Shown here one piece after another: positions 57,566 through 64,000 of a stretch of 64,000 nt of DNA. Made by a program: the position numbers and the translations under genes. The stretch comes from Bacteroidota bacterium (GTDB lineage Bacteria; Bacteroidota; Bacteroidia; Bacteroidales; FEN-979). How positions within the stretch are numbered: the stretch's first letter is position 1; each line of letters begins with the position of its first letter. Location of the stretch: assembly GCA_026391355.1 (NCBI GenBank), contig JAPLDH010000023.1, positions 1 through 64,000 of the forward strand, given 5' to 3'. Below the pieces are notes generated by a model, which was not told the origin of the DNA, ran no database searches, and worked only from the letters and a program-made list of their open reading frames with translations.

Positions 57566-59011
57566 TTATTTGCCTCCGGCTTCCTTTTTCAGATATTCAT
57601 TCATAGTAAAACCCACCTGGTCTGTTAATTTCACTGTGTCTTTGGAAATATCGCTAATGTATTTTTCAGCTTTTTTCATTTCAGCAACAGTCAGAACATC
57701 TACCACTCCATTAGAAATATCAACAGGGAAGGGATTTTTGCTGATAAAATCTATATAGTCAGTTCCATGTTTTCCTTCATGCACACGGAGGGTGGTCGTT
57801 TTTTCTGTTTTATCAGATTCCTCTGTCCCTTTACCATAACCGGATTCATCATTTGGGTTGTCGTGATACTTGGTTTGTATGATAACGTCAAATGAGGTAG
57901 GATTAATGGCGACTATTCCATTGTCGGTATCAGCCGTTAATTTGTTAATAATATTTTTGCTGTTTGATTGCCATTTATAATTTCTTCCAAAGCTTGTTAC
58001 CAGCCCTGTTGCATTTTTTGTATTGCCATAAGTGTCTTTTAGAACTGTAACCCTGACATTATTGACCTTAAAGGAATATGATTCAATTGACCTGGTAATA
58101 GGGTCTCTGATAACAGTAGCGCCATCCCGCATGGGAGTCGAAATTTCTTTTCTTACTTCCAGCCATTCTATTATGCGAACCACACTCAATTTGGGATTCT
58201 TCTTCTGATGGTTTTGTATTTTCGCAATAAGGGCATTAATCTCATTAGTTGTAAGGCCAGTAAGCCTGATGCGCAATCGTTCGATTTCCAAATCCCTGTC
58301 ATCGAGTTCTCCTTTGTCGAGCCTGTCAAGAGCTCCATACCATTCCTTGCTCTTAAAAAGTTCTTTATCATACATTTCCTGTTCAGGTGTGGAAAAATGA
58401 CCCACCGGTCTTCCAAAGGGATCTTTGGGCCATCTTCTTATCATTTCTCCCTGCTGAGATACATGTGTCAGTTCATGTGCGAGTAAACGCTGGCCGGATT
58501 CCGTGCCGGGTGAATATTGTCCATGATTAAATACGATATCACTACCTGATGTATAAGCCAGGGCATTTATTGATTGAGCTGATTTTGCAGCAACTGAATC
58601 GTTATGAATACGAACATTTGAAAAATCCTGTCCAAACCGGGGTTCGAAAAAGTGACGGGAGGCATCTGGTAGCGGTTGTCCCGATGAGGAAAGAGAAGAA
58701 ATATATTGGTACAATTCGCTGCTTTCAGGGATTTCACTGTCCGGATTCTCTTTCCGCCGGATTGGCTTATCCTCTTCCTCGTAAGAATTGTATTTACGTT
58801 GTAAAGGCGCTATTGTCGCAGGGAAAGAAGAGTTTTCATTGACAGGGACAGCCATCCTCATCACCTTGTTTGCTGTATCATCTGCATCCTGTTCGTAGGC
58901 GTCATTGGGGTCATTGACTGTAAGTCGGGGCTGAAAAAAAAATCCCTGCCTTGATGATTCCTTCCGCTGTACATCTTTGGTATTTTTGGGAAGTAACTCT
59001 GCTGTTTCCAT
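57566..59011 (-). CDS. DUF4157 protein with a different C-terminal HExxH motif (likely eCIS cargo)
   Basis: 481 residues. The N-terminal motif FFFQPRLTVNDPNDAYEQDA (24-43) is shared with the sister gene. The DUF4157 domain (about 115-190) contains RLLAHELTHVSQQGE (HExxH at 179-183). A linker with WPKDPFGRPVG follows. The C-terminal region has TTLRVHEGKHGTDYIDF (HExxH at 411-415) and ends in an unassigned helical tail. The C-terminus bears no visible relation to that of the sister protein, so the two share a delivery module but not a payload. Confidence 0.85.
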   Translation of the reverse strand: METAELLPKNTKDVQRKESSRQGFFFQPRLTVNDPNDAYEQDADDTANKVMRMAVPVNENSSFPATIAPLQRKYNSYEEEDKPIRRKENPDSEIPESSELYQYISSLSSSGQPLPDASRHFFEPRFGQDFSNVRIHNDSVAAKSAQSINALAYTSGSDIVFNHGQYSPGTESGQRLLAHELTHVSQQGEMIRRWPKDPFGRPVGHFSTPEQEMYDKELFKSKEWYGALDRLDKGELDDRDLEIERLRIRLTGLTTNEINALIAKIQNHQKKNPKLSVVRIIEWLEVRKEISTPMRDGATVIRDPITRSIESYSFKVNNVRVTVLKDTYGNTKNATGLVTSFGRNYKWQSNSKNIINKLTADTDNGIVAINPTSFDVIIQTKYHDNPNDESGYGKGTEESDKTEKTTTLRVHEGKHGTDYIDFISKNPFPVDISNGVVDVLTVAEMKKAEKYISDISKDTVKLTDQVGFTMNEYLKKEAGGK

Positions 59012-59032
59012 AATCCGATCAATTGTATTTAG

Positions 59033-60598
59033 TTAACACCAGTCAACATTCAGGATCTGTTCCATCCAGGGTAACCGGATGGTGGAGAAACCCCATGGGA
59101 GTTTATCGAGCAGAATGTCGACTGTTTTTTGTTCAACATGAAGTTTCCAGCCGGTCTCGGTTTTCACCAGTTTCCCTTCCCTCTGTAAAAATGTTTGCTG
59201 CAACCCCCCGATGGAAGTGGTGCGAAGCGGTTCCCAGTGGCTGAGAACGGATCTGAGTAAAGTTTCACACGATTCTTTTTCACTTTCTGTCAGATCAGAT
59301 TCAAAGGGCAAAGGTTCGTCGAAATCTGTTGCACACAATAATTTGGGTAAAAGCAACCGGGTTTCGATGGCTGAAGTTTCACCGGTAGCCAGGTAATGCA
59401 ATAAAAAGATGGCGCGATGCTGTGACCATTCATCTTTAAAAAAATGGCCATCGAAGAATCCCAATTCCGTATAAAACAGTTGAAGAAACGGATGGAGAAT
59501 CACGATCCCTGAATTTTCACAGAAGATCCCGTTTTCCTCCGGCAAAGGTTGTTTTTTTTCTACTTTTTTATCTTCCTCCGGCAAAGAGCCATTCCTTTCA
59601 TCTTTTTTATCTTCTTTCCGGTCAACATGCTTTTTCTGATCAACCCTGATAGAAGATGATCCATCTATTGACTGATGCAATCTTTTAAGCACATTCAGGA
59701 TCTCCTCCGAAGAGATTTTTCCTTCGATTATTTGAATTCTCAGCAGCAGCTTTTTCCTAAGTGATGAAGGCAGAGGTGTAATTTTTTCAGGAGTTGGCGG
59801 GATCAATCCCTCATTCTGAACCCGGAATAAATCCCACTTCAAAAGGATGCTCACCATGAATTCAAAAATCAACTCCTCATCATTGTTCGCCAAAAGGGCA
59901 GCGGTAATGGCGGAAAGGTAAAACCGGGACTGCGATCCAGGGGTCATAATTTCCATGCCAGCCTTTACGTCCTGCAGGATGTACATGAGATCATCGGATA
60001 TCGTGTTCCAGTTCCTGAGTAAGGTTTCATGAATCCTCAACCAGCAAGTTTGAAGGAATGTTTCAGAAAACTGCAGCGTCAGACGTCTTACCGGGGTATC
60101 GCTTATCGTTATTTTTCTCTTCAGCGCCAGAATGAGTTTCTTCCATTCCTCACCTGTAAAAGACTGAAGCATCGAGTTCTCCCAAACCCGAAAATCCTTT
60201 ACCGTGCTGTACCAGGGTGGATAGCCGTTCTCAAGGTAATAGATAAGCGCTTCAACCAGGGACTGCTCTTTTGAAACCTCTGAGACTCCTGAGATTTCCG
60301 GGGACTCCATCGCCATTGCTATCTCTTCAGCATGGACCAGCACCTTTGACAGTTGTTCCAGTACCTTTTCCTTAAACTCTTTTTCAAGATTTTGCTCGCT
60401 GATAATTCCAAGATCAAGGATTAATTTGTCGATCCGCAGACTTTTTCCGTTTGGAGAAATTTTATCGAACAAGGTTTCAAGAATCTGGGGGAGTTCATCT
60501 CTGAGTACCCGGCTGACGCGGTTTTGAATCGCAAAAGAGTCAACTGCCCGTGATAACTTGATCTGAACTTTTTGTTTATGGATTATGTGTTCTCCCAT
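59033..60598 (-). CDS. Contractile injection system tape-measure-like protein
   Basis: 521 residues. The N-terminus MGEHIIHKQKVQIKLSRAVD, QNRVSRVLRDELPQILETLF and IDKLILDLG is the hallmark of the eCIS tape-measure family (CIS_TMP). A charged K/E-rich stretch (about residues 335-365) interrupts the helical body. A C-terminal conserved block (GIVILHPFLQLFYTELGFF, RAIFLLHYLATGE, LLPKLLCATDFDEPL) follows. Its length would set the tube length if it acts as in phage tails. It is 22 bp from the downstream DUF4157 gene and 6 bp from the upstream gene, so one operon. Confidence 0.85.
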   Translation of the reverse strand: MGEHIIHKQKVQIKLSRAVDSFAIQNRVSRVLRDELPQILETLFDKISPNGKSLRIDKLILDLGIISEQNLEKEFKEKVLEQLSKVLVHAEEIAMAMESPEISGVSEVSKEQSLVEALIYYLENGYPPWYSTVKDFRVWENSMLQSFTGEEWKKLILALKRKITISDTPVRRLTLQFSETFLQTCWLRIHETLLRNWNTISDDLMYILQDVKAGMEIMTPGSQSRFYLSAITAALLANNDEELIFEFMVSILLKWDLFRVQNEGLIPPTPEKITPLPSSLRKKLLLRIQIIEGKISSEEILNVLKRLHQSIDGSSSIRVDQKKHVDRKEDKKDERNGSLPEEDKKVEKKQPLPEENGIFCENSGIVILHPFLQLFYTELGFFDGHFFKDEWSQHRAIFLLHYLATGETSAIETRLLLPKLLCATDFDEPLPFESDLTESEKESCETLLRSVLSHWEPLRTTSIGGLQQTFLQREGKLVKTETGWKLHVEQKTVDILLDKLPWGFSTIRLPWMEQILNVDWC

Positions 60599-60604
60599 CG
60601 ATCC

Positions 60605-63600
60605 TTACTTAACCTTTGTAGCATTAGTGAAATCACCGGATGGAGATTTGATGATCTTTACATTTACAGTATTTGAATTAAGATCATTCAGGATGCATTT
60701 CATCTGGATTGTTGTTACAAGCTCATTCTCCATGAACGGAACGTAAGAGGGATTAAATGACCATGTACCATTGGTTGCCTGCTTCACGCTCTGCTGACAA
60801 CCGGCAGGTTGAACTTCTATTCTGCATTTGGAGGAGGCATAGATCCTGACAGAACCATCTGAACTTTTAAAGGTGTTTTTGTTGAGGGGGAATAAAAGAA
60901 TATTTTGCTTCACAAGAGATTGGCAGGGGTAGCTCTCCGGTTTCAAGGCAACGGTAAACAAGCCTTGTTTCTTAACAATCGTTTTCCATGAATATCTGTT
61001 TGAAACGGTTTGTTCAGCAGTTTTAGTATTCTGGTTATCACCGAAATCCCACGAATAGATAACCTTGGGCACCATGGCATCGTTTGTGAATTCTACCGAC
61101 AGTTCCTCTTCGGCATATTGGATTACTTTATTGTGGAATTTTAAGTCAGGAGCGGATTCCACAAGAAAATCATAAATCGCTGTAAGTCCTTTAAAGGAAT
61201 ATTTCAATTGATGTTTACCGGGTTTAAGATTTGAAGGAGCAAGGGTAGTAACATTTGATTTTTGGTTTTCAAGCTTTGGCAGAAATCCCTCCGGTTTCAG
61301 GTCGTCGAGTGTGAGCGTTCCTCCCGGAACATTGGTTCTGATATGATAATTAGTCTTGTCATTATTGCAAAAGACATCATTTACCTTATTCTCTAAATAC
61401 ACATCCAGCCAAAGCAGGATCTCCTCCTGTTTTTGGGAATCCTTGCAGATCCCATTCCCGGCGGTGAGACTAACCTTAAAACTCCCCTTATACTTATGGA
61501 TGAATGCCGGTTCATATGAATGGATTATGGTTGTGCCTGTATCCATCGAGCTTGCCCCATCACTGAAATCCCATTTAAAGACCTTCGCATTTAGTGAGGT
61601 ATTAAGGAAATTTATGGAAAGGTTCTTCTCCGGATCGTTGTGTCTGAACTCTTTGACCTGTTGGTTATAATTAAAGTCAGCCACTGCTGCGGCCTCGATC
61701 GTGACTGTTACTGTTGCTTCATGACCCAATATGGAATATTTGATCACATGAGGACCAGCGGGCAGGCCTTTCGGCATGAAGAAACCTTTGGTCACCCCGT
61801 CGCCGGAAAAAGTTCCGTTCTCCGGTGTACCTGTGATCTTATATTGATTTGAATCCTCCGGGCAAAAGTCCTTCGGATCTGATGTGGATTTTGAAGGCGC
61901 CACTTCGATGGTCGGGTTTACATCAGGAGATGGTGGATTGTCATAAATAAAAGCCACCGGGGGACATTCGGAGCAGCAGAGATAAGGCAGATAAAAATCT
62001 GCAATCACTGCTCCATCCGGAATACTGTATTTTCTGAAAGTTCGCGTGGGATCAATGGTATCAATAATTCCGATTACCTTACGCTTATTGGCTTGAGAAG
62101 CCCCACTACACTCATCAATAAAAGTACGGATCGTCTCTAACTCAGTGATTCCGATTTTTTTTACATTTTCTGCAATTTTAGAAGAAAGACTTATTGCAGG
62201 TATAGCTTCTTCTTTTGTATCGAGCTTTGTTTCTGCTGTTACATTGATTTTCAGGGAATTATTTTCATTTGTATGGTAAACCAGAACGAAAGTACCCCCT
62301 TTAGGTACCCCGCCTTTATGTTCCAGTCCGGGGTGTTTCCTGTAATATGTCAGAAATCTTCTCAGGTCTTCATAAACTGAGAGCCTGTGAAGGTGTTCGG
62401 CCTTAAGGGTTTGCAGGCGGTCATCGGTACATGAAGACAACATCGAATTGAACTCAAGTGACAGGGCATTAAGTCCCAGATCCAGGAGTAAATCATTTGC
62501 TGCTGTGCTCTTTTTATTTTGTTTGGCCAGTAACTCCAGCCAAATAATGATCAACAATCCAAGACCATTCACCTTATTAATATAAGCCAGGTATTTGGTT
62601 TTAAAGATCGTCATATCAAGGATGGCAATCGAGGAGTTCATCAGGTATGCCATCAAATCTTCAACAGCGTCGATAAAATAGAAAATGGCTTCATAAAACC
62701 GGAGGTAAAATGTTGCTGTGCTATCCTCTTTCGTTTTATTTGCGGGTGTAATTGAGCTTATCAAATCCTGTATATCAGGATTATCCAGGTAATACTGACC
62801 TACAGTGTCCTTTTCCGGTGGACAGTACTTTTTCATAAAGCCGCCTTTGACGTGCTTCTTCTGCCGGAATTCCGGTGTTTTGAGATCTTTGAAATTAACC
62901 TCCTTTTTGAAGGATGAGAACTGGTTCATCGAAGCATTTGTGAAGGTTTTCGTTAATGTTGCCTGATCGAGGGTCACCATAGGAATCTTGGTCATGTAAC
63001 AAAATGGCAAATGTAACCTGCAGATGAAGTCGGTAATTATCAGTTTGTAGTCAGTCTCCAGATCAAGAAGATTGCACTCAGGCAGCTTTGTAACGTTTGT
63101 GCTGAGTAATTCGGCAGAAACGGCTACCAGATCGAAGGGCAGGTTAAATGTTTGCCGCTTTTCCAAAAGGTCCTTTAGAACATCGGCATGATTTTTACCT
63201 ATATGACCCTCGATCCTGAAAAAGTTGTGGTTTTCAATGTCATAATACAGAGGATTCCTGACAGCATCGTCAGAGTTGTATAATTCCGCGTTATAGCTGA
63301 GGTTGAATGCGGCATTTCCTTTGGCCGTCCTGCCAAAACTCCAGAAGTGATATATATCGCTGTCGTTTTTATTGATCTTGTAATAATAGGGTATGGCCCT
63401 GTCGGATAAGGGGACACTTTCATACCGGCTGGGAGTAATGCGTGTTGGAATATTCCCGGATGGAACATTGAAGGATGAGATCATCGCCTTCATGCGTTGA
63501 AAAATCAGCCGCAATTCAGCTTGCTCCTGTTTTTGGTGTTCCAGGAATGAGGCATAAATAAAATACTGACGGTCAGGGTTGAAGGCAATTTGATCCGTAT

Positions 63601-64000
63601 TCCCGGTAGCCTCTCCCAGGGTGAGATGCAATGGGAACAAATCTTCATCACCGCAACAGGTTGAACCAATTTTAGATGCCTGATGTCTGAAATCGAGATA
63701 AGAATTATAAAGGTCGTTGATAAAATCATAAAAATATTCAATCTCAACGGGGTTATAATTGAGAATTTCATTCCGTTTATTCCGGAGGGTAATGAATAAG
63801 TCCGTGAACGGAGAATTGGGTTCATTCAGAATGGATTTATAGTTATCATAGCAGAAATTATAGACGCTGTCGATACGTTGCAGGGTAAAATCATTGGTGA
63901 TGCCGGTAAAAGCATTCAGCACATCGTCGGTGGTGTTGAGTGTTTTAAAAGGCACATTGTACCGGCCCAGGTTAATTTCCGGCGCTTTGGCGTGCGACTG
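60605..64000 (-). CDS. Large eCIS-cluster protein with C-terminal PKD-like domains (5' end outside window)
   Basis: At least 1,131 codons. The frame remains open through the window edge (codons before the GTG at 63955 read APEINLGRYN), so the N-terminus is missing and that GTG need not be the start. The first 600 residues are helical and cysteine-containing, without a family I recognise. From about residue 650 there is a strand-rich half with PKD-like cores VFKWDFSDGAS and IYSWDFGDNQN. The segment KYCPPEKDTVGQYYLDNP may be structural. It lies 6 bp upstream of the tape-measure gene, so a structural or host-binding role in the particle is plausible but unproven. Confidence 0.8.
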   Translation of the reverse strand, partial: QSHAKAPEINLGRYNVPFKTLNTTDDVLNAFTGITNDFTLQRIDSVYNFCYDNYKSILNEPNSPFTDLFITLRNKRNEILNYNPVEIEYFYDFINDLYNSYLDFRHQASKIGSTCCGDEDLFPLHLTLGEATGNTDQIAFNPDRQYFIYASFLEHQKQEQAELRLIFQRMKAMISSFNVPSGNIPTRITPSRYESVPLSDRAIPYYYKINKNDSDIYHFWSFGRTAKGNAAFNLSYNAELYNSDDAVRNPLYYDIENHNFFRIEGHIGKNHADVLKDLLEKRQTFNLPFDLVAVSAELLSTNVTKLPECNLLDLETDYKLIITDFICRLHLPFCYMTKIPMVTLDQATLTKTFTNASMNQFSSFKKEVNFKDLKTPEFRQKKHVKGGFMKKYCPPEKDTVGQYYLDNPDIQDLISSITPANKTKEDSTATFYLRFYEAIFYFIDAVEDLMAYLMNSSIAILDMTIFKTKYLAYINKVNGLGLLIIIWLELLAKQNKKSTAANDLLLDLGLNALSLEFNSMLSSCTDDRLQTLKAEHLHRLSVYEDLRRFLTYYRKHPGLEHKGGVPKGGTFVLVYHTNENNSLKINVTAETKLDTKEEAIPAISLSSKIAENVKKIGITELETIRTFIDECSGASQANKRKVIGIIDTIDPTRTFRKYSIPDGAVIADFYLPYLCCSECPPVAFIYDNPPSPDVNPTIEVAPSKSTSDPKDFCPEDSNQYKITGTPENGTFSGDGVTKGFFMPKGLPAGPHVIKYSILGHEATVTVTIEAAAVADFNYNQQVKEFRHNDPEKNLSINFLNTSLNAKVFKWDFSDGASSMDTGTTIIHSYEPAFIHKYKGSFKVSLTAGNGICKDSQKQEEILLWLDVYLENKVNDVFCNNDKTNYHIRTNVPGGTLTLDDLKPEGFLPKLENQKSNVTTLAPSNLKPGKHQLKYSFKGLTAIYDFLVESAPDLKFHNKVIQYAEEELSVEFTNDAMVPKVIYSWDFGDNQNTKTAEQTVSNRYSWKTIVKKQGLFTVALKPESYPCQSLVKQNILLFPLNKNTFKSSDGSVRIYASSKCRIEVQPAGCQQSVKQATNGTWSFNPSYVPFMENELVTTIQMKCILNDLNSNTVNVKIIKSPSGDFTNATKVK

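Noticed and set aside
63953-63955. GTG as true start of the large eCIS protein
   Set aside because: The frame continues without a stop to the window edge and the extra codons look like protein, so the gene most likely starts outside.
50376-64000. Prophage tail genes
   Set aside because: The tape-measure, DUF4157 and AAA+ ATPase types match extracellular contractile injection systems, and no phage head, packaging or lysis genes are seen.

Overview
The window is a piece of a Bacteroidota chromosome, probably class Bacteroidia. The evidence is a PKD-repeat protein ending in a gliding-motility/type IX secretion C-terminal domain, promoters of the TTTG-N20-TAnnTTTG type, a TraR/DksA protein without its zinc-finger cysteines, an epsilon subunit of ATP synthase reduced to its N-terminal domain, and typical Bacteroidota versions of IleRS, LptC and PpiD. 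No species can be named from the sequence alone.

Region 1 (1-23.2 kb) is mostly core genome. It holds the 3' part of a giant secreted PKD adhesin, a minus-strand cluster (nitroreductase, radical SAM protein with an in-frame TGA, GME-fold protein), ileS, a TraR/DksA gene and lspA on the plus strand, an M23/LysM endopeptidase, atpD-atpC with a clear promoter and bidirectional terminator, a minus-strand envelope/CoA operon (membrane protein, coaX, outer-membrane protein, lptC, ppiD), and tRNA-Phe(GAA).

Region 2 (23.3-50.3 kb) is accessory and visibly more AT-rich in places. It has many small, unrelated stand-alone genes (flavin reductase, DHCW cupin fused to a VOC domain, YdeI-like, two nitroreductases, PNPOx-like, TfoX N-domain, HhH-GPD glycosylase, quinone oxidoreductase, lipocalin) and several gene fragments (SRPBCC, pRiA4b ORF-3, AIG2-like, HU, cupin). 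One 114-bp imperfect palindrome lies between two of these genes and resembles a recombination site. In its centre is a type I restriction-modification locus: hsdM, a 16-codon relic of an extra hsdS, a collapsed AlbA_2-type gene with a 12-bp repeat, hsdS, hsdR and a YgjP-like metallopeptidase. A candidate 67-nt small RNA with its own promoter and terminator sits between hsdS and hsdR. Upstream of hsdM is the most unusual pair in the window: a multi-spanning membrane protein fused to a complete SAICAR-synthetase (PurC) domain, translationally coupled to a NadR/AAA_28-like P-loop protein.

Region 3 (50.4-64 kb, minus strand) is the distal part of an extracellular contractile injection system (eCIS) gene cluster. 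In transcription order it has a large PKD-containing protein that is open at the window edge, a tape-measure-like protein, two DUF4157 proteins that each carry a second and different HExxH motif in the C-terminal half (likely cargo), an Lgt-family membrane protein, the eCIS AAA+ ATPase, and then a CHASE2 membrane protein with a FecR-like secreted partner. Sheath, tube and baseplate genes would lie beyond position 64000.

All calls come from reading the sequence; no database search was run.
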